Shown piece by piece: positions 10,737-22,917 of a stretch of DNA of 64,000 bases. The first letter of the stretch is position 1. Each line of letters starts with the position of its first letter. The notes below the pieces were generated by a model that made no database searches, had not been told where the DNA came from, and was given only the letters and a program-made list of their open reading frames with translations. A program made the translations under genes and the position numbers. The DNA lies in contig JALUTQ010000005.1 in the NCBI GenBank assembly GCA_032718865.1, positions 930,001-994,000 of the forward strand, given 5' to 3'. Source of the stretch: Tilletia caries. Lineage: Eukaryota > Basidiomycota > Exobasidiomycetes > Tilletiales > Tilletiaceae.

Positions 10737-11664
10737 AAGGCCATTCCTTCCGCTCATTCACCCTTTGAATCTCAATTGCAATTCTCAATCTTGCATCCCT
10801 TGCAGCATGCAGCATGGCGATGGTTTCCCGCGAATCTCGACCAGGATCAGACGGGGCCAAGCGTGATGAAGCTCAGGTTGAGGCAAGGTCGAGGGAGGCT
10901 CATGGGAACGGCGTGAAAACAGCACACAGAATGGTATCGTTTGGACGGCCGAACAAATCCGTCGCCGGCGGTTGGCGCGGCACGCTTTTCTTGACCGAGC
11001 TCGAGGGATGCCGAAAGGACTCACTTCAAGCTTCAACTATACTGACTCTCTCGAGCCTTCTTCGCTTGCGGCAAAGGCCAGGGGACTCACTACTTGGGCC
11101 TGGGTGATGCTGATGGTGACGATGACTGCCTTTGCGGGCGGACAACTTGACCACCATCTTGTCCCTTTGCTTTGACGTTGAAGGAGCTGCCCACTGATCC
11201 TTCCGCCCTCCCCCCGCTTGCGCTGCTGATTACCTCTTATTCCGGTTGAGCTTCCCACAGTTCCTGTGTGCAGCGCTGATACGGGTCTCCATTGCTATAT
11301 ATCGATCAACTCACGGCTGGCCAATAGTTTACAGACGAGCCCCCCCGAGTGAGTCGTTGTGGTCAGCGGAGTGTATAAATGGGACATAGGGCCCGGATGG
11401 CGAAGAGGGCTGACGGTTTTCTGCCATCCCTCCCGTATAGGAATCTGCTTCGTTCTACCCTTCCCCCTTCCTAAACAAGAGGAATCAAGGCCCCACCTAT
11501 TCACGCCCAAAGGCCTATTTCCCACAGCCACCTTCCATTCGGTACGAGCCCAACCCTTCTCTTTTCCGACCCATATCATTCGCTCACTCCCTTTTGCCAA
11601 CCAACCCCCTCCCAGGACTATACAAGTTCCGTTTAGCGATTAGCACCTACCCTCAAGAACGACA
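10737..11664. other. Intergenic region with TATA-like box
   Basis: No gene was supported in this ~930-bp stretch. It carries the ORC2 3' flank and the promoter of the MFS gene. A TATAAAT sequence lies at 11374-11380, followed by a pyrimidine-rich leader up to the ATG. Confidence 0.5.
11374..11380 (+). promoter_or_regulatory. TATA-like box upstream of MFS gene
   Basis: The sequence TATAAAT stands about 285 bases before the MFS start codon, in a fairly GC-rich region. A TATA role would imply a 5' UTR of roughly 250 bases. Seen in sequence; function inferred. Confidence 0.4.
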
Positions 11665-13950
11665 ATGGCGTCCGCAAAGACAAAGTCGCCTTCCATCGTG
11701 GAGACCGATATTGAGGCTAGCGCCTCTCAGGGACGGTCTGCGTCGCCAGATCCAACCGATGCAGCGCCCCTCGTACATGAAGGCAGCGTACCCGACGGGC
11801 CGGATTCTGTCTTCTCGCCGGCCAGAACAGGTGTCATTGTCTTCGTGAGTTGCCCCCTTTCCCGTCTTTACTTTTTTTTACCTCGGGTCTACACTCAGAA
11901 GCTGATATGAGTTGGATACCTTTCAGATTGCCACCCTGGCCGCCTTCATCTCGCCCATGACTGCCAACATCTTTCTGCCTGCCCTGCCCGAGGTAGCAAG
12001 AGTGAGTTACTCCCTCACACACATTGCTGACCAAAAAGCCTTGCGAGAGCATATCTCACGACTCACCCTCCTGCTCATTGTTCACAAACAGGACCTCAAT
12101 GTCACAACGGAGAAGATCAACCTCGCCGTGTTCGTCTACATGATCGCGCAAGGCATCTCCCCGCTCTTCCTCGGTGGATCGGACGCGCTGGGAAGACGAA
12201 GCATCTACCTGATCTGCTTCATCATCTACTCGGGCGCCAATGCCGGGCTGGCCAATCTGGCGAATGGCGACTTTGCTGGGCTGCTCGTGTTGCGTTTCAT
12301 GCAGGCATGTGGCTCGGCTTCGATGATTGCTATTGGAGCTGGCGTCGTCAATGATGTGTAAGTGGAGTCAGAGCGTTGGGGGAGAGAGGGGCGACGGGGG
12401 TTGTTCTCTACATATTCACTCATCAAAGCTTGTCCATTCTTCTCAGTTGTTCGTCAAAGAATCGAGGCTCCTTCATGAGTATCGTTCAAGCAGGATCCAC
12501 GCTGTAAGGATTAGGATCTTGCCTATTACACCCGTCTTGCACGGAGTTGTTGTCTTACGGTATCTTAATACGAATTACAGCGGTCCAGCCATTGGACCCG
12601 TGCTCGGTGGCATCTTGGCTCAGGGATTCGGATGGCGCGGCATCTTCTGGTTTACCTTCATTCGTAAGTGATTTTCTTCGGGACTTTTCCCTGCCGTCAA
12701 AACCCCCGTCCTATTTGCTCACCCTTCTTTTTTTCAAACGGTGCCTCTAGTCGGCGCTCTTGTGCTGGCTCTCGTCGTCGTCTTTCTACCCGAGACACTC
12801 GCGAAGGCACGAGCGAATCGAGCCATCCCCATCCTCATCCGCAAAGCATGGATCGACCTCTGCCTCGAGTCTCGGGCGGAAGGCAAGCATGATCCCGCCT
12901 CACTCCAGGAGGCCACACCGACCTCTACAAAATCCCCACACCAAAGTTGGCGCCAGCGCGGGCATCACGCTCTTCAAGCATGTTGGACCCCCTTCCGCGC
13001 CCTCTACGTGGTTGGGCAGCCGGAGATCTTCTTGGCCTTGGTGGCGTTTGCATTGCCCTTTGCGTGCTTTTACGGCTTGACTGTTCCCCTGTCGAGCCAG
13101 TTCGAGCTACGGTACGGTCTCTCGACGCTCCAGAGCGGTCTCGTCTTTCTCGCTCCCGGAACCGGGGTCTCGCTGGGCGCCTTGATTTCTGGCAGGTTGC
13201 TCGATCGCTCGTTTCGGAAGGTACAGACGCAATTTGACAGGGAACGACTGGCGGAAGACGAATTGGAGCAGGAGAGGCGGCAAGACGAACTCGTTGCTGG
13301 TCGACACGATTCTGTGCCTAGTACGGACGGGAGGAGGGACTCCCATCACACCGTGGTAGTTTCCGAGCCGGTATCTTCTACCAAAGCACGAGGACTGACA
13401 AAGGAGGAGATGACCGCCTTGTTCCCTCTCGAGCGTGCTCGGCTCGAATACTACCCACACTGGACGGCCCTGATGGTCGTCGGCTTCATCGGGTACGGTT
13501 GGACATTGAATTACAATGTCTACATCGCAGTGCCGATCTTATTCACCTTCCTTCAAGGGTTCGCGTGCGGTGGACAGTTTGGCATCCTGGGATGCGTATT
13601 GGTTGACTACGCCGGTGGCAAGGTGAGTGGACAGAATATGGAGCCTTGCACCCCCATCCCTTCACGGTCGCTCATCGATTCATCTGGTCCCAACACTGTA
13701 CCGTCAGGGAGCTTCCATCACGGCCGTGAACAACCTGTTCCGCTGCCTGTCCGGGGCCGTCGTCTCCGCAGTGGTGCAGTACATCATCAACGGCGTCGGT
13801 GTCGGCTGGACACAGACGATCTTCGCCTTCATCAGCCTCCTCGCCGCTGGAATCACGTTGGTGATGTACCGCCTCGGACCGGGCTGGCGGCGGTCGAGGT
13901 TCGAAGCGGCGGCGGCGAAGACACGGCGGAGGGCTGGACAGGTGTCCTGA
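11665..13950 (+). CDS. MFS drug:H+ antiporter (DHA1 type), 591 aa, 7 exons
   Basis: A polytopic plasma-membrane transporter of the major facilitator superfamily, DHA1 group (Aqr1/Qdr/Dtr1-like), probably exporting small organic compounds. Exons are 11665-11844, 11927-12001, 12092-12357, 12447-12503, 12581-12663, 12751-13622 and 13708-13950. All introns are GT-AG, and phases join to an unbroken frame. The first ~57 residues are cytosolic and Ser/Asp-rich. Transmembrane segments begin at VIFIATLAAF. The MFS motif A is seen as GGSDALGRRS (~113-122), and the DHA1 motif C as LGPAIGPVLGG (~193-203) across an exon joint. A long hydrophilic loop separates the two halves, which is normal in fungal DHA1 proteins. 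The C-terminal half has the segments after SITAVNNLF. The substrate cannot be told. The short 57-base exon 4 was placed because it alone joins exons 3 and 5 in frame with the family signature (NRGSFMSIVQAGS). Confidence 0.88.
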
Positions 13951-15258
13951 GACCCCATCATCGATCCATGATCGCTTGCGATATGTTCGATGCTCTTCCT
14001 CCACGACGATCGCCAGGTCCGTAATTCTCGCCCCCGGACGGAGTTCCACTTCCCCTCCTCATCAACTCAAAGTCGATACCTTTCGCACGGAACAGCACCA
14101 CAGCAACTGTAAAGTATATGTAAACACAACTCGTAAGCGGACCGTTTGATGACTCCCTCCAACTGGTTGTCTTGGACCTCTTTCCGAAGGGCTCATGGAC
14201 ACGCCACCGACTCGTCAGCTTCTGGTGCTCGGCCTGCCAGAACAAGAGAGACGGTCGGTGGGTACCGGGTAGACCGCTGATGAACAAACAGACGACTGGG
14301 AACGAGAGGTCGGACCGCCCATCCTCGCGGAGGCCATCCTGTCCCTCCCCCATGAGCGAACACTCGGCCTCAAGTGCACGGAGAAGAAGGACGGGGGAAC
14401 CAGGGAAGAAAAAAAGGTGTTTTGAGAGCAAGGATGAACGGTGAACAATGAAGGGAAGGAAAAGCTTGTATGAAAAAACAATGAAGATGGAGAGACTGAG
14501 GGGAGTGGGAAGAGGGGAGATAGGAAGAAAGAGATCATAGTCGGTTTAACGTCCTCCCAGCCGGATACATAGGATAACAACCCGTGGAACGTTTTCGTCT
14601 CGTCTGGGCTCGGCCGGGGGATGAGGGGGCCCTTATGTTTCGATGTGGTGTGGTTCGGGAAGGAGAAGGAGAAGGGTTACGCGGACGTGACGTTCGAAAA
14701 GAGGTTGAGAGGGAGATCATGAGAGCGGCCGCGGAAAAAAGGAATAGGGACGAGAGAGCGCGAGAGAGAGGCGTTGAGCTTTTCGAGAAATCGTTCCGAA
14801 CGGGGGTTGAAGTTGACGAGACGTGTTGCAAAAGATGTGGATGTGTGGCCAGAAGGGTTTATCGGCGGTCCGTGCCCCCCACAGGCCACAATACTGGAAA
14901 GGATTCCGGAGGTGGGGAAGCATATGTCGAGGGTGGAAAGGGACTATAGCAGGCCACGCTACTCGTCGTCATCGTCGGCCGCCGCGAGCGCATCGCTCGA
15001 GTCCACGGTCCGACTCCACGACCGTCTCCGTGTGCGCTTGAGATCTTCGCCCAGTCTTTTCGGTTGTTCGATGAAGGGTAGCAGCAGCAGCAAAGTGGGA
15101 AAGGGGGTTTTTCACAGGAAAGAAAAAAATCAGTTTTCAACCCGGACCTTTGTTGGACACCTTCACCGACCCAGCCAGCGCTGCCCACAGTGGATGGAAG
15201 CTCACCCGAGGCCCTCGATTGGCGTCCTCCACTCCCCGCCTGGTTCACCAGCAGCCAC
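13951..15258. other. Intergenic region between convergent genes
   Basis: About 1.3 kb between the stop codons of the MFS gene (+) and the F-BAR gene (-). Frames that stay open here lack ATG starts or recognisable content. It presumably holds two 3' UTRs; nothing else was seen. Confidence 0.4.
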
Positions 15259-18200
15259 TCACTGAGTCGAAGGTGCCAAATCCTTGCTTTCCCTATCCAC
15301 CGCCCGCTTCGAAACCGATGCCGGAGCGGGAGCCGACTCCGACCCAGAAGCAGACGCTCCACTCGGACGAGCGCTCCGTGCTCCCGCAGGGCGCGGACCG
15401 CGTACACCACCTGCTCCTCCGACAGCAGCAGCGCCAGAAAGCGTAGGCAAGGTACCGGATGTGGGCAGGACAGGACTGTTCCCACCCGAGCCGCCTCCGC
15501 CGAATTGACGCGAGAGGCGCGCGACGTTCGAGAGCGGCGCCGTTGCACTGTTACTACCGGCAGAAGCGGAGGCGTGTACAGGTGTAGATGGCGCTGGCGC
15601 GGGCGCAGTGGCAGCCGAACCTGTCGAACCCTTAAGCGTATCCGCCCTCGCACCCTGCAACACGCGCGACGCAATCGGCGTAGGCGGCACACCTTCCTCC
15701 TCCTCCTCCCCTGCAGCAGCCAACCTCTTACGGGCGCTCTCGGGAGAGGTGGAAATCGGGGATTGCGACGACGTCCCCATCGCATTCTCCACATTCGTCA
15801 CAATGCGCTGTCCCAGTCTTCGGGCACCCGTGACGACGTTGCTCGCCGCGTTCGCCGCCGCGTTCCCACCACCGGACGAAGGCAAAACAGGCATCCCATT
15901 CTGATTCTGCGCCGCCTGCGCCGCGAGCATCTGACTCCGACTCAGCCGTTGGTCCACGGGTTTCGTCCGCTTCCGCACGGGCATGGCGCGGTGTGCGGCG
16001 GAGAGCTCGGATTCGCGCGCTTTGCGGGCTAGCAGGGATGGGAAGATCGACTCGTAGTTCTGGATTAGGTCCATGGTGAGCAGCGTTGGGTGCTTCGCGT
16101 TCAGGGTGACTGCTGTCTCTACCTTGGGTCGTAGGACGGCTGGTGGGGCAGAAAAAAAGGGGGGGTGGAAAGGTGTGAGAGGCGTTGGACTGGACTATGG
16201 ATTAATCACTGGGCGTAAGACAACTCACCGCGTCCGAGGGAGAGACCAAGCTTGTTCAGGTAGATCAGCTCCGGCTCGTTCGTAGTCGTATCCTTGACCA
16301 TGCTATGTACCAAAGAAATAAAAACCGTCAGCACAAAATCCCTACAGCTTTCCCTCACCTCACCATTGCAAAAAAAACTCACCGATGCAAGTGCCCAACA
16401 ACAGCGTCCAAACAGGCCAAATGGATCTTCGGCACCTTGCTCAAAAGCGCCGTCAGATCCTGAATCACATCAGCCCGGATCTTAGCCTGCACCTCCGCAT
16501 CCAGCGGTTCGGGCACGACGACCCCATTCGGCCCAACGAGACCACCCGAGGAAGCGCGTCCTTTGCCCTTCTCCAAACCACCGGCACCGGCAGCAGCAGA
16601 CTCCGCCGTAGGCGTCTTCGCATTCTCCTCATTCTCTCCCTCTGCCTCCTCCCCTTCCTTAGAAGCAGATCCAGAAGCAGCAGCAGCAGCAGCCTCCTTC
16701 TTCGCCCTCGCATCCCTCTCCTGCCCCGCCGCAGCCTCATAAATAGCAGCAGCCGAGTCCCAAAGGTCCGAGGGCACCAGACTCTGCTCGAGCTCGAGCG
16801 CCCATACTTTCAGCGTCGACGCCAGCACGGGCGGGTCGTACCTGTCCAGATCGAGGTTCGAGGGCGAGATGGCCGGCCGCGGGCTGGAGCCGCCACTGGC
16901 ACCGTTCCCATTCGCACCGTCAGCATGGAAGGAGTGGTCGAACGATTCGTCCTCCGAGAGACCGGCGATGGCGCGGAGGAGGTGCGGCTCGACGAGGATG
17001 TCGCGCAGACGGTGGATCGCGGACAGGGGCACTTCGTAGATCCAGCTCTTGCGCTTCTCAGCACTAGCAAGGAGTAGAGCCGACTCGCTACTCATAGCTC
17101 CCTCTCCGTCTGGCTGTTTCGGAGGCTGGGGCCAGCGCTTGGGGTCTGCGTACGCGCGTTCGAGAGCGGAGAGAAGACTGCCGAGGACGAGGGGGACGGC
17201 GGGCATGCCCTTGTTAGGCCCGACGAGGGATGGCGAGCGACTATGTGCGCCTCCCGACTTCGGCTTGACCAGCGAAGAACCGGGAGTAGTGGTGGAAGAG
17301 GCATCTTCGCGAGCGAGAGCCTCGGCGCGGGTGTACGCGTCGAGGTTCATCCCAAAGCCACCGCTGCCCTCGCCGGCGAGGACGGAGCGGTCGTCGTGGT
17401 AGTACGGATGGAAGACCTGTGCGACGGGCTTGTATGGGCCCGTACGACCGTCAGCAATGAGCCTCTGCAGATCGGCCTCGGGCACAATGGTCTCCTGGAA
17501 GCTTGCGATGCGATCGAGCGAGGCGGCCAAGGTAGGCACGAGTTGTGTGAAAGATGCGTGGTAGGACATCAGGACGGCCTTGACGGCCTTGAGGCGGTCG
17601 GTCTCGAACCGCTGGAGGAGGACAAAGTGCTCGAAGAGGATCTCCTCGACGACGCAGCGTGTGCGGTCCAGGCTGATGACGGCGTCTGCGTAGGCGCGTT
17701 CTGCGGACTCGGCGTCGCGACGTGCGCGGATGTGACGGGGTTCGGCCAGCCCGCCGACGAGGCCCTTGACGGAGGCAGCGAGTCCTCCCTCGCCTGAGAT
17801 GCGACCGACGGCGGAGGAGAGGTAGGAGGACAGCGTAGCGCTTCGCTTGAGGGAGGACGAGCCCGGGCTGAGTGAGCCAAGGGCTACGTCGTCGAGGTCT
17901 GCTGCCGAGGGAGATTGCTCGGATGCGGAGGGACGCTGTGATCCGAAGGAGCGACGACCGGCTGCGCCCGAGCTGAGCTTGGTGGACGAGGAGGCATCGG
18001 GTGTTGCCGTGGGGACGGTGATGCCTGCGAATTCGCCTTCGCCAACTTCGGCCCGGGTGCTGTTGGCTGGGTCCCGGTCGATGGAGAGGTCGTCATCACC
18101 CGGTTGGAAGCCGGGTGAGCGGGCGCGGAAGCCGAATTGCTGGCGCAGGGTCTCTCTGCGCTTGATGCGGTCCTTGTCGAGCGGGCGGGTTTTGACAGCA

Positions 18201-18958
18201 GAAGCGGTGTCATCTCCTGATGCTGCTGCTGCTGTCGATGATGAATCTGCAGTGGTGATGGAGGTGTTGTGTGTGGAGGGGAAGGTGGAGAGGCCGCTGT
18301 CTGGTGTGGGAGTGAAGGAAGGTGCAAAGCGAGCGTCGTCCTCGGCCTCGTCGGCAGTCCTGCACTTGTTCTCGTATGTGGTCCTGAGCTTGTCGGTCTC
18401 TGTGTGCTGTCGTTCGAAGCGCTGGATGGAAGCGTCGACGTGGTTCCAGCTGGAGGATACGCGGTCGCGGTGTTCTGCTGACCACTTGCGGAAGGGCTGG
18501 AGGACGAGACGCTGGAGATGGTTTGCTACTTTTGCATGTGCGTTTGCCTGTGTGAGGAGGGACTCTGCCTCGATGGCGCGTATTGCTTGTGAGATGTTGA
18601 GGTTGGATTCGCCGCGTGGCTGGATGGGTGCTGCGGAGGGTGTTGAGGGCGAGTCCTCGGCGTCGTCGTAGTCGTAGTCGGTGTTGTGCTTGTTGGTGAA
18701 CTGGTAGGTGAGTGCGTTCTTGAAGAGGGGTGGTGCCGGGTAGGGAGTGCGAGCAGCCTGTGTGGCGAGGTTGTCTGCGTGAGCGAACTCTGCGTCTGCG
18801 CGGTGCTGTATGATCTGGATCACATTGTGGTTCTCGTCGATGCCTGTCTGTAGGCGTGAGTAGAGATGCTGTGCGCCCCTGCGATAGTCGGGAGCGGACC
18901 AGAAGGAGGTCTGGAACTGTGGCGGGAGCGCAATGCTGAGCTGCGAGGGCGTTGTCAT
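15259..18958 (-). CDS. F-BAR plus RhoGAP-domain protein (Rgd2-like), 1176 aa, 3 exons
   Basis: Likely membrane-associated regulator of Rho-type GTPases. Exons are 18958-16383, 16302-16229 and 16139-15259. Introns are GT-AG (80 and 89 bases), and the split codons join as Arg and Ala. N-terminal ~400 residues form an F-BAR module with disordered inserts: FQTSFWSAPDYRRGAQHLY, then coiled-coil helices with LQPFRKWSAEHRDRV. A RhoGAP-like domain spans about 588-930: VPLVLGSLLSALERAY, WIYEVPLSAIHRLRD, STLKVWALELEQSL, PKIHLACLDAVVGHL, then in later exons MVKDTTTNEPELIYLNKLGLSLG. The tail (~930-1176) is Ser/Ala/Pro-rich. At the usual arginine-finger position (G-hydrophobic-aromatic-Arg) this protein has Glu (WIYE), so GAP activity is doubtful. 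The start is the first in-frame ATG (MTTPSQ); a GTCGAT repeat lies just upstream. Confidence 0.82.
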
Positions 18959-19392
18959 CCTCGCCGCTGTCGATGTCGATGTCGATGTCGATGTCGATGT
19001 CGATGTCGATGTCGGTGTCGAGGAGGATGAGGATGAGGATGAGGATGAGGAAGCGGATGGAGGTGAGCAGGAGTCCAACACCCAGGCACAGGCCTCACTC
19101 GGAACAGGCAGCCAGGGCGGTGAATGCAATCAATCGATCGATCGATCGATCAACGATCAGCGATCAGCGATCAGCCAGCCATGTATTTCGAAAATACCTT
19201 CCGCTTGGAATCCACTTTTGAGCAACCCCCGCTCTCTTTTGGTTGACCATTTTCTTCCTTTCACATTTCACAGCTGACTCGACCTTCCAGCGCGGGACTG
19301 GCGACTGACCATCACCTTCATCCCTCCCTCCCTCTCTCCCTCTCTCCCTCTCTCCCTCTCTCCCTGCCGCTCTCCCTCCGCCAGCATCAGTC
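18959..19392. promoter_or_regulatory. Divergent promoter region, F-BAR / ILV2
   Basis: This 434-bp region contains both divergent promoters. It has the hexamer repeat near the F-BAR side, a run of GATC and GATCAGC units at about 19132-19175, and a CCCTCTCT-type pyrimidine tract just before ILV2. A TGACTC at 19275-19280 resembles the core of a Gcn4/Cpc1 site, which would suit an amino-acid biosynthesis gene. One six-base match is weak evidence. Confidence 0.4.
18964..19018. repeat. GTCGAT hexanucleotide repeat
   Basis: About nine tandem copies of a GTCGAT unit (one variant with GTCGGT) lie immediately upstream of the F-BAR start codon, probably in its 5' UTR. GAT/GAG-type triplets follow to about 19060. 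A short GATC-type run is at about 19132-19153. Confidence 0.8.
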
Positions 19393-19561
19393 ATGGTCGC
19401 GCCCTCAGCAGCAGTCGCAGTCGCCGTCGCGCGCGCAGCAACACGGCGCATCGCAGCAACAACAGCAGCAGCAGCGTCCACATCAGCAGCAGCCTGCGCA
19501 TCATGCTCACCACCATCACGCCAATACTCATCCGCCTCCAACGTCAACAAACAGGCAGCAC

Positions 19562-19599
<38 letters not shown>

Positions 19600-21668
19600 G
19601 AGATCACCCGCCCAGAACCAGCTCCCGCCTTCCAGCGCCAGCCCTCCCAGCAAGCTGCCGTCGCACAGCTCAAGGCAAATGCAGCCGACCCAGACGCACT
19701 CGACTACACCTTCGTCGGCAAGTCCGGCGGATACATCTTCCACGAGATGATGCGCAGGCACAACGTCAAGCACGTCTTCGGATACCCCGGCGGCGCCATC
19801 CTCCCCGTCTTTGACGCCATCTACAACTCCGAGCACTTCGACTTCATCCTCCCAAGACGCGAGGACGGCGCCGGTCACATGGCCGAGGGATACGCACGCG
19901 TCACTGGAAAGCCCGGAATCGTCCTCGTCACCTCTGGACCAGGCGCAACCAACGTTATCACACCCATCCAGGACGCCATGTCCGACGGAACACCCCTTAT
20001 TGTCTTCTGTGGACAGGTCGCAACCTCCGCCATCGGCTCCGACGCCTTCCAAGAGGCAGACATGATCGGCATCAGTCGCTCCTGCACAAAGTGGAACGTC
20101 ATGGTCAAGGACGTCGCAGAGCTCCCCCGCCGCATCAACGAGGCCTTCAAGGTAGCCACCTCCGGCCGACCGGGACCCGTCCTCGTCGATCTCCCCAAGG
20201 ACGTCACCGCAAGCATCCTCCGCCAAGCCCTGCCCGCGTCCTCCGTCAACCCAAGTCTGTCGGACCTGCCCAGTCGCGCAAACGCACGCTCCCGTCGTCG
20301 TCCCTCCGTCTCCCTCCTCCGACAGGCCATCAACGCCGCCACCTCATCCACCTCCTCTTCCTCCACCCAGGCCTCCCATCACGTCCCCGAGGAGATCCTC
20401 CAGGCCGCCAAGATGATCAACGTCGCCAAGCGACCCATCATCTACGCGGGACAGGGCATGCTCTCCTCCCCCGACGGCCCCAAGCTCCTCCGCCAGCTCT
20501 CCGAACAGGCCACCGTGCCCGTCGTCACCACGCTCCAGGGTCTCGGCTCCTTCGACGAGACACACCCGCACTCCCTCCACATGCTCGGCATGCACGGCGC
20601 AGCCTATGCCAACCTCGCCATCCAGGACGCAGACCTGATCATCGCCCTCGGAGCCCGCTTCGACGACCGAGTCACGGGACGCGTCGATAAGTTTGCCCCG
20701 CATGCACGCGCTGCTGCCCTCGAGGGACGCGGCGGCATCATCCACTTCGAGATCATGCCCAAGAATATAAACAAGGTCGTCCAGGCCACCTGTGCCATCG
20801 AGGGCGACGTCATCGCCAACCTGGCCCGCGTGCTCGACCACGTCGCCCCCGCGACGGAGCAGCCGGACCGCTCGGCCTGGCTGTCCAAGGTCCAGGACTG
20901 GAAGAAGCGCTACCCGTTCACGTACGTGCCCTCGGACCCTACCAAGGGCGAGATCCTCAAGCCGCAGGAGGTCATCGAGGCCCTCGACCACGCCATCGAG
21001 TCTCGCAACTTGAAGGAGCAGACCATCATCACCACGGGAGTCGGACAGCATCAGATGTGGGCCGCACAGCACTACCGCTGGCGATTCCCCCGGACCTGGG
21101 TCTCCAGTGGTGGTCTGGGCACCATGGGCTATGGTCTCCCCTCCGCCGTAGGCGCCAAGGTCGCCGCGCCCGAGAAGATTGTCGTCGACATCGACGGCGA
21201 CGCCTCCTTCTCCATGACCGCCATGGAACTCGCTACAGCGTCCCAATACTCTGTCGGCGTCAAGGTCCTCCTGCTGAACAACGAGTTCCAGGGCATGGTC
21301 GGCCAATGGCAGGACCTCTTCTACGAGGCCCGTCGCTCGCACACCGTGATGAAGAACCCGGACTTTGTGAAGTTGGCGGAGTCGATGGGGTGCAAGGCGC
21401 TCAAGGTGACCAGCCTGGACCAGCTCGAGGGGGCGATGAAGGAGTTTGTGGAGTATGATAACTCGAAGCCGATTCTTTTGGAGGCGTTTGTTACGTCGGA
21501 TGAGCACTGCTTCCCGATGGTGCCCGCTGGTAAGGCGCTGCATGAGCAGGTCCTGCACCCTCTTCTTGCGTGCGTATTCTCTACACTTTTTCTTTCTTTG
21601 CTTTGGTTTCGAGGAGCGCCTACTGACGCGCTCGGTTTTTTTTTTTTTGTCTCTACAGGAACAAGTAG
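19393..21668 (+). CDS. ILV2: Acetolactate synthase catalytic subunit, 728 aa, 2 exons
   Basis: Mitochondrial acetohydroxyacid synthase, a thiamine-diphosphate and FAD enzyme. It joins two pyruvates (or pyruvate and 2-oxobutyrate) in the first common step of branched-chain amino-acid synthesis. Exon 1 is 19393-21569; exon 2 is only 10 bases (21659-21668) and ends the protein as ...ANK, like the short tails of fungal homologues. The first ~110 residues are an Ala/Arg/Ser-rich transit peptide with little acidic content. Core motifs are VFGYPGGAILPVFDAI, the catalytic Glu157 in REDGAGHMAEGYAR, SGPGATN, GTPLIVFCGQV, SRSCTKWNVMV, the ThDP motif around GDASFSMTAMEL, NNEFQGMVGQWQDLF (Trp639) and FPMVPAGKALHE. 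The residues flanking the catalytic Glu (Arg before, Asp after) differ from the common HEQ. Reading past the donor would add ~300 unrelated residues, which argues for the tiny last exon. Confidence 0.93.
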
Positions 21669-22891
21669 AGACCTGGAAACTATGCTGGGGATACCGGGCG
21701 GCCCTTCGCACGCGGCTACCTCCCCCTCGAGCTCGAGTCAAAATGTGGGGTCTTATGGGTATTCAAAACTGTCTTCCCCCCTTTCGGGGAGCAGGTTGGG
21801 CAACACACACGATTCCGGTCCGTTACGACTCCCCTCCCTCAAGGCTCAAGGCTCAAGGCCCTCAAGGCGCGAGCGGCGAGTGAGGGGACCGACTTCCTTT
21901 CCTGCACCACTCCGGTCCCCTTTCCGACCCTCACTTCATTCCTCATCCACCCTCAAAAGCAAACACGGCGGCCTTGAGCCCCTTCCGGTATTTTGTTCAC
22001 CCCCATCTTTTCTTGACTTGGACGTACTGTTCTTTCCCTTCATCTCTTTCTCTTTTTCACTTTATCATGCGCGCCCTGTTCGATGCCTCTTCGCGAGAAG
22101 AAGGATGTTCTGCGATTCTTCTGCTGTGTTTTCGTCTGGGAAGTGCAGTCTGCCACTCTCGGTCGCGCGCAGCGTTCGAGCGCCGGGAAGAATCAAAATC
22201 ATGGTCGCGGGGCGTCTGGCACCCGTGCGAGTCGCTTTTAGAGAGCGGAACGTGGGTCTTCCGTGTGTACGCACGAGGGGGAGTAAGCTGGGGATGACAC
22301 AGACAGATGGGCTTGAGCCTTCCCCCGTCCCCGGCGGCTACATGTCATCAACAGATGAGGGAGACGCGACGATGTGGACTGTGGAGCCGATCAGCTTGTC
22401 TAAACGAGGCCCATCGGTGCCAAGGTAACCTTCTGCAAGCTGCAAGGAAGATGCTTCATGCTGCGGACACGGAAAACTGGGAGCAGGAAGGTGGTACCGA
22501 GAGGCAAGCGATCAGCATGTTTACTCCCCGCTTCGGGATAGAGAGAGGGGGGGGGACCCCTCGACCAAGAGACGAGCAAGTGAGTCCCGCACGGGCGTTA
22601 CTTAAGGTGAACGGTGAACGCGCGTTCGGTTGGGGGGAAGCAAAGAGAAAGGTTCTGCAAAGGCCAGACGCGGTCTCAGAAGTTGCGTGAGGGGGCGATG
22701 CTGCTGGGGCCAGGCAGGGAACGCAGGTCGCAACCTCGCAGCAGGGTTGGGTGATGTTGCGATGGGATCTCCTCATCAACCCCCATTGGCGGCCCTGCCA
22801 TCCGAAGGAGAGGTAAACGTCGACTGGAAATTTACATCCATTGATTATTCTGTAACGTGCATCGCGAGCAACGAGGGTCGAGGACCGCAAG
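21669..22891. other. Intergenic region between ILV2 and the CACTA-like element
   Basis: About 1.2 kb with no supportable gene. It begins with the ILV2 3' UTR and includes short CAAGGCT direct repeats near 21838-21868 and pyrimidine-rich tracts near 22020-22070. The last three bases (AAG, 22889-22891) are one copy of the target duplication of the element that follows. Confidence 0.45.
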
Positions 22892-22917
22892 CACTGCCAG
22901 CAGCGGGGGTGTTTTAA
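22892..22917 (+). repeat. Left terminal inverted repeat of CACTA-like element
   Basis: Starts CACTGCCAGCAGCGGGGGTG and continues six bases further. It is the exact reverse complement of 31030-31055. Preceded by AAG target duplication. Confidence 0.95.

Noticed and set aside
20344..21741. Long antisense frame (~465 codons) opposite ILV2
   Set aside because: It mirrors the strongly biased codons of ILV2; similar shadow frames lie opposite ORC2, the phosphatase and the HsbA genes.
21570..22428. Read-through extension of ILV2 adding about 290 residues
   Set aside because: The added sequence has no similarity to acetolactate synthases, is compositionally unlike coding DNA, and begins at a good GTGCGT donor followed by a pyrimidine tract and CTACAG acceptor that restore a normal C-terminus.
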